Translations under genes and position numbers: made by a program
The notes under the pieces: generated by a model
The model's input: the letters and a program-made list of their open reading frames with translations, nothing else
What the model was told of the DNA's origin: nothing
The model's database searches: none
NCBI GenBank assembly: GCA_037074615.1
Contig: CM073537.1
Location: forward strand, 20,789,989-20,853,988
DNA: 64,000 nt
Source of the DNA: Leucaena leucocephala
Taxonomy: Eukaryota > Streptophyta > Magnoliopsida > Fabales > Fabaceae
Direction of reading: 5' to 3'
In this document: positions 11,334-25,500 of the stretch, one piece after another
How the letters are laid out: the number at the start of each line of letters is the position of its first letter
Numbering within the stretch: position 1 is the stretch's first letter

Positions 11334-13300
11334 TAGGAAATCAATCCCTAGAATTACACTAGTCAACTTTAATAATAATAATAATCTCTAAAGATAATGT
11401 GTTGCTGATGCGGCAATGATGTGTCACTAATGTGACAATAATATTTGGAAATAGTAGGAAATCTGACAAAAATTAATCACAATTCTAAGAATTATTACTA
11501 GTTGATGATAGGACTTTGATTCAAAAATTACACATAATTAACTTTTAAGGACAAAAAACCATGTTTTCTTTTAATTTGAAAGATGCTTTGGATTCTAATG
11601 ACACTAGTTGTGTGTATATTGAAACGGATAATTAATGAGATGTTTCAACACATGTATCTATCTATCTATGCACGGTAGTGATTGGTACAGTTATATGACA
11701 CGACACACGTGATATTTTTAAGGTTGGTGCTATTAATAATCGTGAAATTTTCTTGGTTAAGGAATGGAAACAAAGCTATATATATATATTAATAATATGA
11801 CTTGAGAGAAAATGAGTCTTCAAGAGGGGGTTTTGATATCACCATCTTCTCTTTCATGTTTGCTGAATGAGCCTGATGTTACTGTTAATTATGGTTGTCG
11901 CACCAGAGAAGCAAAGCGATGGGGTATGATATATAATTTTGGTTTACTTGTTCATAGTTTGGTGGTTGTAGTGTTGTGTGTAGTTAGTTATAAACGGCTA
12001 TGGTACTTATAAGTAGGTCGTGAGTTGTACAAGGTAGTTTGATTATTTTGAACTTGCCGTTATTGATGCCTAATATGAAATGAAAATGATCTTATATTTT
12101 GTAAACATTTTTAGAGAAAAAATATTGCTGAAAAATTCATATTTAAAAAATTTATTACTTTAAAGATATTTAGATATTAAAATATTGCACCATTCAAAAT
12201 ATCAGAAGGAGATTTTCAGATGATCCAGATTTTATTTTTCTAATAAAAAACTGAAAATTAGAACTTTGTCTTCCAAATAAATTAAATTAAATCCAAACTA
12301 GATACACATATGATTACTTTGCCAGACTGACTTAATTTTTTTACATTATTCAAATTACTTAGAATATAACGTAATTTTATGGACTAGATTATATGGGCAA
12401 AATAAAAAATGTTGAGAATGACTTAAATTAAACGTAAAGAAAAGGAAAAGTGAAACTAGCCGTAGACAGGAACGGGGGGCCGGCGAGGCCGTTTTGCCAA
12501 CGGTCAGGAGTTCGTGTTCGTTTGCGGGCGCGTGGTGGCGGCAAAGAAATGAAAGCTCCATTTCCCAAATTGCCCCGCCTGTAACTACAAAATGTTCACC
12601 ATACCATTCCTTCAAAATCACGAGATCCAATCCTTCAAGATGTAAAATGGTAATTGTTAAAAAATTATTCAAAATAAAAGCCTAACCAGTTATTACATGC
12701 TTCAATTGCAAAACTTGCAAAAACTTGTGTTGATTGGTATTCATGAAGCACATGTGTTTACTATTTATCCAAGCTAGCTTTTAAATGATCAAGATACCAA
12801 AAAAATGTAAAAAATAACTGTGTTTATGTGTTATCATTTAATTTATTTAGATAAAATTCTTGGAACTAAATCATATTTTTCTCTTGAAAAAAGATTAAGC
12901 GTAGAATATGTTCATGAGCACACCCGAATTAGTATATACCAAAAAATTTAAAGAAACTAAAAGGCTAGCATCAACGGTTAGTAAATAATCACCAATAATA
13001 ACACGGCAGTGGCAACAGATGTAAATATGAATGAAAACAATGGCAAACTACAAAGATCAGGCCAGCGTAAGTAATCTCGTTAACGCATTACGTAAACGTA
13101 ATAGGGGAAACACAACGTGCAAGAAAGGAGGGGGGAGAGAGAGAGAGAGCGCGAGCGAGAGGGAGGAACTGAAGGAAAAAGAGAGAGAAAATAAGGGGAG
13201 ATAATTGCAGAGGAGGAGTTAGGTTCTATATTCTTCTCTTTAAGGCCCCGCCATTGTGAAGCCTCTTCTGCAACGATGCTTTCCCAGGGTGACATTTTCC
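11334..13300. other. Intergenic region upstream of the myosin gene
   Basis: No gene is supported. It includes a short GC-rich island at about 12465-12560 and a purine-rich GA tract at about 13125-13190. Short frames on either strand do not match families I know. Confidence 0.45.
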
Positions 13301-13317
13301 GTTTCTTCATGATCGCC

Positions 13318-13325
13318 ATATAAAG
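13318..13325 (+). promoter_or_regulatory. Candidate TATA box of the myosin gene
   Basis: ATATAAAG lies about 210 bp upstream of the proposed ATG. It would give a leader of roughly 180 nt that holds at least one short upstream reading frame, starting at the ATG near 13386. Prediction from motif and spacing only. Confidence 0.35.
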
Positions 13326-13533
13326 ACGACACTGAGAGAGGAATGGGGAATCGGGAATCTATTTTGGTATTCCGGGAGTGGAGAATGGATGTTGTTAATT
13401 ATGTGCTTGATTCTAAATCAATTGATAGAATACATTGTTTTTTCCCACGTTGGGTGGTAGTTTCTGTCAATGGAATATCGGGTTTGAGCCGCTGATCGTC
13501 GGATTCGTTTGGGTGATCAACATTTAATTAACG

Positions 13534-16500
13534 ATGGTATCTATTACCAAACCTTCAATTGCGTTTAATCCATTTTATTTTTCTTGTTTTACAAGTCTAG
13601 AATTTTTAGCTCATGGGAGAAATGTGTATGTCTGGTAAGATTATTCTGTTCTTTAGTTGATTGGAATGAGGATACATTCTTACCTTAGAGAAGATAGAAA
13701 AGTGTCTGAGTAATTTTACCGTAAAATAGTCTGTAGCCTATTTTACGATTTTCAGAGCGAAGGTTTTTTTTTTTTGGAAAAATGCTATGCTCATCAGGAT
13801 ACTGATCTCATGTATAAACTCAGTTTCTTACACTGTAATCCATCTTGATAAACGTTTGGTTTGTATATACGGCAATGTTTGTGAGAGTGAAAACTGGTAT
13901 AATCTTGAACTGTGCCTTTTATCGTAAAGGTCTTCATTTTCGGTGAAAATGTAAGGATAAAACGGTTTCTGTTTGATATAACTTCTATAAACTATTACGA
14001 TATTAGTTTTAGCACCTGAATATTGTGGACAACTGGAAACTTTTTTTGCGCCTCTCGTTAGATAGTTTTGACATAAATGTACACATATTTTCCTAGAAAA
14101 TAGCTCTACTGTCTTTAACGTTGCTTGAAGTGAACGTAGTTGAGCTAGTAAAAGGGCCCAAGTGTATTTCATCTGTATTAGCATATAATGTATTTTTACC
14201 CATTTTGAGCGGAGAAAATGTACATAAGCGAATGGATTCTGGTTTTCTTATGGATGATAATTTTTAAATTTCATTAATTTTAAAGGGTTTTAACTCTGAC
14301 ATGTGCTGCTTAATAACAATCAGTCTTTGCTTGTGACGTGGAAAGAAAAGTTTCACCGGTTAGTTTGCATGTAGGCAACTAATTGTCGTTTTTTAATTTT
14401 CACTTGTGCTAATGTGAACTTCAAACACGGCTCCTCTCTGACGATAGAGGCATTGGCTATTGTTTTGGATGTGCAGGCTACTTCAATCAATTTCAGAGTC
14501 GGAACTCAAGTTTTTGTTGAGGACCCTGAGGCAGCTTGGATAGATGGAGAAATTGTGGAGACTAATGGCGAAGAGATCAAAGTTAAGTGTGCATCAGACA
14601 AGACGGTGAGTCTTTTGGAATTCATTTTTATCGACTCCTTTAGATTTGAGTGCATACAGGAGAACACTATATCTTTTTCTTTATATATGCATAGAAGGAA
14701 CACACAACAACCAGCCTTCTCCTACTAGATAGAGTCGGCTACATAGATAGTACATCGCCATTATGCTCTATGAATGACCAAATCTTTAGATTGATTGTTA
14801 ACCAAAATGTCCCCTTCAATAACTTTATTTAACATTCTCTTTGATCTTCTTTTACCTATTTTCAGAGAATTCCATATTGTTTGATATACTCTCCTCACTA
14901 ACACCTCCAACACTTATTACGAAATTTTGTAGTTATGAAGCCTACCATAAGGAATTGCTTAGCTCAAATCCTGTCTGTCAACTGTTTATTTCCGTGATCT
15001 AAATAACTAAAGTATAATTAATTCCTTTTCTTTTTAATTTTTTTAATTCCATTTTGTGTTTGTCATATCCTTATCAAATAAATGTACTGTAGTTGAATAA
15101 ACAAAGCAAGCATTATATGTTTTCTGTAGGTTGTGGTCAAAGCATCCAGTGTCCATCCCAAGGATCCTGAGTTCCCTCCTTCTGGTGTGGATGATATGAC
15201 AAGGCTGGCATATCTTCATGAGCCGGGGGTTCTCCAGAATTTGCAAGTTCGATATGACACCAACGAAATATATGTAAGCATCGACCAGATTAACCTTACA
15301 TCTGTTTTCTGCTTCCCCTGACGGGGGTTAGGGGGATGAAAAAGAGATATTATAGTAGCTAGTTAGATGTTACATGGAAAGAAACTCCTTGTATGTATGT
15401 TACAACAAAAGATCTATAACCTATAGGTGGGCTTTGATGAATAACAAGCGAACTACCCAACTCCTTCTTTCATGCATGCTATTCATTTTATTTTTCTGTC
15501 TACACTAAATACTGCCTTTTATTATTCTATTGTCCTTTCCCGTCTATGGACTAGAATATTGCATCTTTGTTCTTCAATTATACAAGATTTGTGTTCCATT
15601 GGCTTTCTTTATTGTCCACTGGACTGACCATCTTAGGAAATGAAGTTTAACTCCCTAATGGCGTTTCCAGACATACACAGGAAATATATTGATTGCAGTG
15701 AACCCTTTTCAAAGATTACCTCATCTTTATGGCCACGATGTCATGGATAAGTATAAAGGATCAGCGATTGGCGAATTGACCCCACATCCTTTTGCAATTG
15801 CTGATTCTGCATATAGGTATCTATTGTCTGAGTTTTTGCGCCTTGGCTGCTTAAGTATCAGTAGGTATCTTGTAGGTATAGCTAAATCAATAATCCATAA
15901 GAAAATGAAAACAGTGAAAATGCCAATTTGGAAAACTTAAAATTCTAAATGATGAAAATTCCCACGTGAAAATGCCAACTTCAGCCTTCTTTCCTCTTTT
16001 TGAAATCACATTTCATGTTTTCTCTACATTTAAAATCATCTAAAACAGTAGAAGTATTATCAGCCTTTTTTCCTCATCAACATTTTATGTGTTAGTTTGA
16101 ATTTGTTTCCCAGCTATAGGCAATTTTGAGAACATGAGTAATTTGGACAACATTTTTTTTTTAAAAAATTGCCTTTGGTATTTGCATTATCTACAACTTT
16201 GCCAGTTTCCAGAATTCCTTGAAAATGAGACTTGGGAAAAAAATGCATTTGCAGGATGATGTTAAATGAAGGAACAAGCCAATCAATTTTGGTTAGTGGT
16301 GAAAGTGGAGCCGGCAAAACAGAGAGCACAAAGATGCTTATGCATTATCTTGCCTTTATGGGAGGTAGAAAGGAATCTGAGGGACGATCTGTGGAGCAGC
16401 AAGTTCTAGAGGTAAGAAACAAAAAATTGTTCCCACCCTGCTTATAGGGCAAACATATATATTTATATATAATATAAAAACTCTAACAAGCTGCAAATAG

Positions 16501-19500
16501 TGTGGCTTACTTCTCTGATTTTGTACAATACGGGACCTACACTAGTTGAAAAAAAAGAGGTGGCAATTAAATATTCTGATTCTTATATTCTGAATTTGGA
16601 CCTTCTTTTTGTTTACTTCACAGTCCAATCCTGTTTTAGAAGCATTTGGCAATGCAAAGACAGTTAGAAACAATAATTCAAGGTATTTACTCAGCTGTTG
16701 AGTAAGGTCCTCTTTATTCCTATCTTTGCAATTCTGATGCTCTTCTTTCTTTTGATTGGTTTAAACTCTGTCCTGAGTTGAGCATAATGCTATTTCAGTC
16801 GATTTGGGAAGTTTGTGGAGCTACAGTTTGATCAGAGGGGGAGAATTTCAGGAGCTGCTATTAGAACTTACTTGCTGGAACGATCCCGTGTCTGTCAAGT
16901 TTCAGACCCTGAGAGAAACTACCATTGTTTTTATATGATCTGTGCTGCACCAGAAGAGGTGAAATATTCTTCTTCTTGGATAACAAATTATTGCATACAG
17001 AAATTATGTCTGTTTCTTTTTGGAACATTCTTCTATAATGTTTAGTATTCTAATTTTCTGATTCTTTTATGACATAGATATGCTAGTCGCTGGCTATCAA
17101 ATAAAATAGCCTGATTAGATTTAAATTTATCATTTTATGCCATGACATATAAGGTAATTTACTACAGATTTGGGACTACAGAATATGATACAATGTAGGA
17201 AAACTTAATAATGCTAGTCTAGAAGCCATGAGAAGTTTGCATATTTTGAAATAAGATATTGACTTCTGCTGTGTATGAGATCTGGAACAAATCCTTGCCT
17301 GATTGCCTTCATATTCGTTTTTTGTTTGTTTTTATATTCGCTTGTTTTTAATCTCTTCCGGAGATCATATTTCTCAAGCGCAAGGCTTAAAAAATGGTTC
17401 AGAGGCTAGGCTTGATGATGTAAGAGTTAGACCTGAGAAACATTTTGTGGCATGAGGTAGGGGTTATTGCAATACCAAGTTTCATGGAATTGTTACTCAA
17501 TAGGAGTTCTAAAATTCAGATTGAGCTTAAAACTAATAATGATGTTGTGTGTAAGTGGTTTTGACTTTTGAATTTGTTTTGCTGGCTGGATCTTGTTTTA
17601 CTTACCTGATTTAATGAGTGCTCAATGCGAACTTATTTACTATATCCTTTTTATTTATCTAGGATATTAAAAAGTTTAAATTGGGAAATCCAAGAACTTA
17701 TCGTTACCTAAACCAATCAAATTTCTTCGAATTGGATGGATTGGATGAATCCAAGGAGTACCTTGCAACTAGGAGAGCTATGGAGGTTGTTGGCATCACT
17801 TCTGATGAGCAGGTACCCTTCAGTACAGTGTCTATGGATAATTCTGTTATTTGTTTTCTTCACAGGTTTTTGTCACACGTCTTTTCAGGATGCTATATTC
17901 AGAATAGTAGCTGCAATACTGCACTTAGGAAACATTGAATTTCAGAAAGGGGATGAGCCGGATTCCTCTGAACCCAAGGATGATCAATCTCGTCTCCACC
18001 TAAAAACTACATCTGAACTTTTAATGTAAGTGATTTTTCCCCTTCATCTTAGCATTTCTACAAAATTGAAATTTACGTATATGACAGCTGTATGTACTTA
18101 TTTCTTAATGCTAGGTGCGACGAGAAGTCACTTGAGGATTCCTTGTGCAAACGTGTTATGGTAACACGTGGTGAGGCCATAACAAAATGGCTTGACCCAA
18201 CTTCGGCAGCTCTCAGTAGAGATTCATTGGCCAAAATAGTTTACTCAAAGCTGTTTGACTGGTAACTGTTTGTGAAGTTAGTGAACCTGTAATAAGTTTC
18301 CGTTTACGTTAAAGTTTTTATGAAGGTTAAATTGCATATACGTATTTATGAGTTTTTATAGTTTAATCAACGTAAATACTATTGTTCCAGGATCGTGAAC
18401 AGGATTAATAACTCTATCGGTCAAGATCCAAATTCGAAGAACTTAATTGGGGTTTTGGATATATATGGATTTGAGAGTTTCAAGACAAACAGGTGCTTAA
18501 CCGGTACGCTTTTGTCTTTGTTATTCACAGAAATAATTTTTTGCTGAGAATTTTTTGAAATGTTTTCTATTGATGAGATGGGATGCTTAATCAAATAAAT
18601 AATACTCCTGCAAATGTGAATTTTGATACAAAAGATGTAACTTTGCTAATTTTTTATGCATCAGGGGATGAATGTCCATGACCTGAGACACATCTGTTTT
18701 CATTTTGACTTTCTTTTGTACTGTTAATATACATACCCTTTATAGTTTATAGGGATGTAAGGACCAATTTGCTCTGCTGACTTAATATCTTGGTGATGGA
18801 TTCTTCATATAAGGCTGCCTTAATTTCTTTTGTTTTCTTTTTCCATTTCTGTTGACTTCTAATGCAGAATGGTTATGTTGCCTTAATTTTTCTTGCGTGA
18901 CTATCTTCTTAAGTTTTCCAACTTTTTATGTCATATAATGGGTCCTGTGCAGTTTTGAGCAATTTTGTATCAACCTGACAAATGAGAAATTACAGCAACA
19001 TTTCAACCAGGTTTGATTTCGTATATTTTCTCTACTTGGTACACATCATCTACTAAGTTACTTTTACCGACTTGTATTATCACATTCTTTTTCTTGTACA
19101 CATCAATATTATTTCACAGCATGTCTTCAAAATGGAGCAAGAGGAATATACAAAGGAAGAGATTAACTGGAGTTATATAGAGTTCATTGATAATCAGGAC
19201 GTCCTTGATCTCATCGAGAGGGTGGGCGATTTATCCTGAAGGCCACTTTTCACTCCAGACGAATTATTTAAGTTTGCCTTCTAATTCTTTGTATCATATG
19301 ATGCTTGATAATAACCCCCTAGAATCAGTTATTATAGCCGTTTTTGTCCATTTTACTCAATTAGTCTGATCCCTTGTTCACTATTTAAGACAAGGTGTAT
19401 CCCAGTTTAACACATCGACCCGGCCAGTAGGAATTTTCAGTCTACATTTAATGCAATCTTAATAACTATGAATGAGAAAAATCTGCCTACGGATCTGTTC

Positions 19501-22500
19501 ATAAAAGATTTTTGTTTAATGAGAAATCCGACATACGTATCTCAACTTGGATTTAGATAGTCATTTTTGGGTCCCCGCGCCCCCCGGGGGAGGAGGTGGG
19601 ATGCATTCAGGTGCATAGTAGAAGTACCGACTTTTGACTTCATACATTCAAGTACATGTGGAATTAGTTTCCATTCTATGCATAAAATAGAGTTTGTCAT
19701 TTTCTTATATTTTGTTTTTCTAAACTATACTTTCATAAATACAGAAACCGGGCGGCATCGTTGCTCTTCTTGATGAGGCATGGTACGTATAAGATGATAA
19801 AAAGGCGCCATTGCTTCCTTTCTTGACATTTTCTGATAGATATCTACATTCTGATGGTTCATGTGTAATTGACATTTTTTCCTTCTTGTTATATACAATT
19901 AGATCTGCTTATGTATATGCTTTGAGATTGTAAAGCTTCTCTGCTTATTCGTTGCAGTATGTTTCCAAGATCGACCCACGAAACATTTTCCGAAAAGTTA
20001 TATCAGACTTTTAAAGACAATAAACGCTTCAGCAAACCAAAGTTGTCTCGTACTGATTTCACCATCTGCCACTATGCTGGTGATGTATGTGAAGTATATT
20101 TTGGTTTAGGTAGTTTTCTACCTTAAACAACAAAAGCTAAAAAGTATATGCCTAACTTCCAATTGCAGGTCACTTATCAGACTGACTTTTTCCTTGACAA
20201 GAACAAAGACTACGTTGTTCCAGAGTTCGAGGCACTGCTCAACGCTTCAAAGTGCTCCTTTGTTTCTACATTGTTTCCACCTCCACCTGAGGAAACTTCC
20301 AAATCGTCAAAGTTCTCATCAATAGCCACCCAGTTTAAGGTATTTTTTCTTTTTCAGGCATGCCTGCAGGGGCGGAGCCAGGATTTTTAAACAAGAGGCC
20401 GAGATTATAAAGCAAAGTGTATAGTGTTTTAAGAAAAATTTAACCACCTAAAACATGAAACAAATTATAATATATATATATATAACTGGTACCCGATATT
20501 TTACGATGTAAAAATCATCAAGTGTTATATTTGTACTAAACTTTTTAGCAATATAAACCATCATTAAATCAGTGAGAAAATCATCATCTATAGCTGCTTG
20601 TAGAAATTGAACACTAAATTTGAGAAGAGTACAAATCTAGATCCTAAGAATGCATTAAAGTTATCTAATGCCAGGGATATTTGCAATATTGTTAAAACAA
20701 TTTTATTATTCAGAATTTTCGATCAATAAGAACTCTTCCAGTGTCAACAACAAACATTGAATGCACTTTTTTAGTTGATGTTAAGCTTTCCGAGGGCTGA
20801 AATATATAATACCATTATGTTCTCAGAAAAAAATTAAAATCTTCAGGGGCCGTGGCCCCGTTCCCCCCTTGTCTCCGCCCCTGCTCACAGTTGATCTGAT
20901 TTCTGTTTAATTATTTTCATTCTCGATGCATTTTACACAGCAACAACTACAATCTCTGCTTGAAACGCTGAATGCTACTGAGCCACATTACATTCGTTGC
21001 ATAAAGCCGAATAATCTTCTCAAGCCAAGGATATTTGAGAACAGTAATGTGTTACAGCAGCTTCAGTGTGGGGTAGGTTGAATGGCATTTTGTCCATATT
21101 TTCTGTATGTCATGAATATCCTTCTCAATTGATTAGGACTTTATGGGTGTTATCTATAGGGAGTAATGGAGGCAATTCGGATAAGTTGTGCTGGATACCC
21201 AACTAGGAAGCAATTTGATGAATTTGTTAAGCGATTTGGACTTCTGGCATCCGATGCTCTGAAAGGATGGTATTAATATCTCATTTCCTGTTCCTCTTTT
21301 TCAATTTCTGTAGACATATACGACCTTCAACTATTTGAAGCAGATTAAAGATCACCATATATTTACAGCAGTGATGAGAGGACTGCTTGCGTGAAGCTAC
21401 TAGGACAAGTAAATCTTGAAGATTATCAGGTACCTACGATCCCATTTGATATTTCCATTTAAATCCAGTAATAGTTTTTGCTTAGCATGGGATGGTAGGA
21501 ATTACCAATATTTTTCTTGTTCTTTTTGAACCATTTTGACTTATTTTAAAGAAAATGATTTGTGAGTTATATTTTTATGTAAATTTTGCTTGAGTAGCAT
21601 TAAGTGTTACAGCTTGTTACTGATGAAGTTTAGTGTTGTTATATTCATAATCTTACTGAAATTTCTTGTTGCAGGTGGGCAAGACTAAAGTATTTCTGAG
21701 AGCAGGACAGATGGCAAAACTAGATGCATGTCGTGCTGAGGTTTTAGGACGATCTGCAACCATTATTCAGAGTAAAGTCCGCTCATTTTTTGGTCACAAA
21801 AAATACGTTCTGTTCCGGTTGTCTGCCATACAAATACAAACAATCTGTAGAGGTATTTACGTGAATTCTTTCTAGCTGCTTGTTGATTTTTTCCGTGTTA
21901 TTAATGGAATACTGATTTGGTATCTTTGGCTAATTTCAAGGATTTTCTGAAAGTTTTCTCTTTTTCACGTCCTATAAATTTAATGTAGGAGACCTCGCGC
22001 GCTGTCTGTACGAGAAAATGAGGAGGGAAGCTGCTTCTATAAAAATTCAAAAGAATGGTCGCATGTATATTGCTAGAACATCTTATAAAACTTTGCGCGC
22101 CTCAGCCGTTTCTATTCAAACCGGCATGAGATGCATGGCTGCTAGAAATGAGCTCAAGAGCAGAAGGCTGACGGAAGCTACAATCGTCATCCAAGTAGGA
22201 CATAATTTTGTTAACAGAGAACTAGAATCATGCCTAATATATGTTTGAGCTGTTAGCTTTATTTTTTGTTTCTATCAAAATTTTAGCATCGAGTAGGATA
22301 AGAGAGTCGAAATTTGTTTTTTGGTGTGGGGGGGGGGGGGGGGGAGGGGGGTTTGGTTTAAATCTGTTCCGATTGAATGCTAACATGTGTTTGATGTGAC
22401 ATTTCTAAATTCCTTCTGCCTTTAGCGAGGGGTGTCAACTGGAAAAGTCGTCTTCTGTTTGCCCTTCCTTTTCCTTTCTAGTGGAGCATGTTTCAGTTCA

Positions 22501-25500
22501 ACAACGAGAGAACAAGGCTCAGGAACTGGAAGTGCTTGGCAGTTGTTGATCTTTCTATATTTACACTATATGATATTTAATTAATTGTTTCTTTTACATA
22601 AAAAATGTTTGAACTAATGTGAGTTGATGTTTGGCAGACTCACTGCCGAGGTTATACAGCCTACATCTACCTCCTGAGGCTAAGGGAAGCAGCAATCGTT
22701 ATACAGTGTGCCTCGAGGGGACAAATGGCTCGTAAAGAACTTCGAAGGCTTCAAATGGTGATTCCCTTCTTTTTCTCGTTTGTTTCTTCATAATTCTTCC
22801 AATATAAAAAAACTGGTGATTTTTTTTCTTAATTCTAGACAAAAAAGCATATTATTTACTTGTTTATGATAGACATTAGTCATTGTGCCATTTGATTTTT
22901 GTTCCTTTTTGTTTGAGGGGTAACTTTCTTTGTAGGGCTTCTACTAATTGATGAAGTATGAGAAGCGTTTAATTATAATATTTAAATTAGTTGATGATTT
23001 AATTTTCATTTGGAGGATAGAGGTTTTATTTTTGGGCCAACTTTTGGGATATACAGTTTATTTATTAGTAACTTGGGATTTTAAGCTTAGTACTTTGGTA
23101 CTATGATATCTTCTATTTGTAGGTTTAGTATTATAAAGATTTCTTGGTGTTTCGAGCCTAGGTTGCTTGTTCTTATTGAATTAGGGTTGTTTCACATGTC
23201 CTATACAATACATGCTATTTATCTTAGGGCATTTGGCCTTTTAACATTGAATTTAAATAAGATTACATTTTTTTTTAAAAAAAAATGTTCCTTTGTTCCT
23301 GTTCACTTTCTGTATAATTATTCAAATGCTTCTTTTTTGTGACATTATAATTCTCATGATTGCTTTCCCATGCAATGCACTAATACCTGCAAATGGTTGT
23401 AATGTTGAGAGAGCAGTTCCTTTTATTTATTTTTTCCTCCTATCAAATTGCGAAACTTGCAAAGCCTACACATTTTTTTTACTAATTTGAATTTCATCCT
23501 CTTATATTTTGGTCCAAGAGTTTCATCCTTTCGACCAGCTATACTGTAACTATTTGCTTAATTGTTCACATATTTGAAAAGGTCTGAAATTTAACTGTTT
23601 GCAGGCTGCTAGGGAAACTGGTGCTCTCAAAGCTGCCAAAGAAAAACTTGAAAAGGAAGTTGAAGAATTAAATTCTTCTCTACAAATGGAGAAGAAGATG
23701 ATGGTAATTTACCTATTTTCAGCTGATCAAAATGTGGAAGTTATGAGGTTAACTTTCTCTGATGAATGCCCTTCTAAGAGGATGTTGTCTTCTTCTCTTT
23801 ACTTTTCTTCCTTCTACTAAATTCTTCATTTGTCAAAAAACAAAAAACAAAAACGTTTTCAATTGCTTTGTGTGGAGTCTGGTCACCTCTATGTTCATTA
23901 AAGTCCCCTGTCAATGCCTGCAGTTGCCAAGCAATTTCATTCTACACAAGTGTTCCCCTCGGCAGAAAAATCTCAACTTAAATACAGAGCTTGTTTTGAA
24001 TGTACGTTTTTCACTATCAAACGATTATCGTACATTGCAATTAATTTATCTGTGAATGCAGGCTGGTGTTGAACAGGAAAATGCAAAATTGCAATCTGCC
24101 TTGGGAGAGATTAAGGAGGAAAATTCCAAATTGCAATCTGCTTTGGAAGAGATTAAGGAGGAAAATGCAAAACTGCAAACTTCCTTGGAAGAAACTAAGG
24201 CATTGCTCTTTCAGGAGCGCCAGGCAGCAAAAAATGTGGGTGAGCCAAATTCTACTGCAGAAGAGTTTCCTGTTGTTGATAATGATTTGATCAAGAAGTT
24301 AACAACAGAAAACGACCATCTCAAGGTATGCATACATATTATGTTTTGAAGTTTGTGTTCCTGGACTAGTTATAATTTGCTTATATCCTCCCTTATTGTT
24401 GTATCTGGCTTTGCAGGCACTGGTTAAGTCACTGGAAAAGAAAGTTGATGACACCGAGAGGAAATCTCTAGAAAGTGAGAGCAAGCCTACTCAAGACCAA
24501 GATACTATGGAAAAGAAAGTTGATGACACCGAGGGGAAATCTGTAGAAAGTGAGAGCAAGCCTACTCAAGACCAAGATACTATGGAAAAGAAAGTTGACG
24601 ACACCGAGAGGAAATCTGTAGAAAGTGAGAGCAAGCCTACTCAAGACCAAGATACTATGGAAAAGAAAGTTGATGACACCGAGAGGAAATTTGTAGAAAG
24701 TGAGGGCAAGCTTACTCAAAACCAAGATACTAAGTCACCAGACATTCAAGAACATGATTCAGCAAGCAAAGCAGCTGATTTATCTTCTGGTATACATGAA
24801 TTTCCAGTTGGTGACAATGAATTGAACAATAAGCTTGCAGCAGAGAATAAACATCTCAAGGTATATGTAGATAAAAGTCTGAAATATGTTCTCTTCTCTT
24901 TAATTAATACTTAATCCAAAAATATATGAAATTTCTTTTTCTGAACATATAGTTTTCTTATATCCTAAATTAGTTGAGTCTGGTTTTGCAGGCAATGCTT
25001 AATTCATTAGAAAAGAAAGTTGACGAAAGTAACAGGCTTTGTGAAGAACGCTTGAAGCAAGCGACAGAAGCTGAAACAAAAGTAATTGAGCTGAAGATGG
25101 CTATGCAGAGGTTCTTATAGGGGCTTCCATTTCTGCAAGACTATAAAAAATTCGTGTTTGATGTTGTCCTGGTTTAATATCTTGCTTATGTTGTATCTCA
25201 GGCTTGAAGAAAAACTATCTGATATAGAAACAGAGGATCAGATTTTGAGGCAGCAGGCTCTACTGAGTTCATCTTCTACGAGAATGTCAGGACATTTATC
25301 ATTCTCTAAGTCTCAGGTAAACAAAAAATAAAGGTTGGAAATCACGTCTCTTTAGTGGATATTATACTAACATCTTTTTCTTCTCTTAATATTGCAGCCT
25401 TCAGAGAATGGTCAAGATGTGAGTAAGGATAATTTTGCTCAAAAAGCTTTTCCTCTTTTCCTTTAAATTATATTTTACCTACATTCGTACAAAGAAAAGA

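Noticed and set aside
12355..12672. 105-codon minus-strand frame including a GC-rich stretch
   Set aside because: No recognisable domain, no supporting splice structure, and the tail is low complexity. I could not support a gene.
13080..13319. 79-codon minus-strand frame near the myosin promoter
   Set aside because: Overlaps the candidate TATA box and a GA microsatellite; the second half is repeat-derived Ser/Leu. A short divergent gene is possible but unsupported.
24468..24725. Repetitive minus-strand frame in the myosin exon
   Set aside because: Antisense reading of the four 75 bp units; the plus frame is clearly the coding one.
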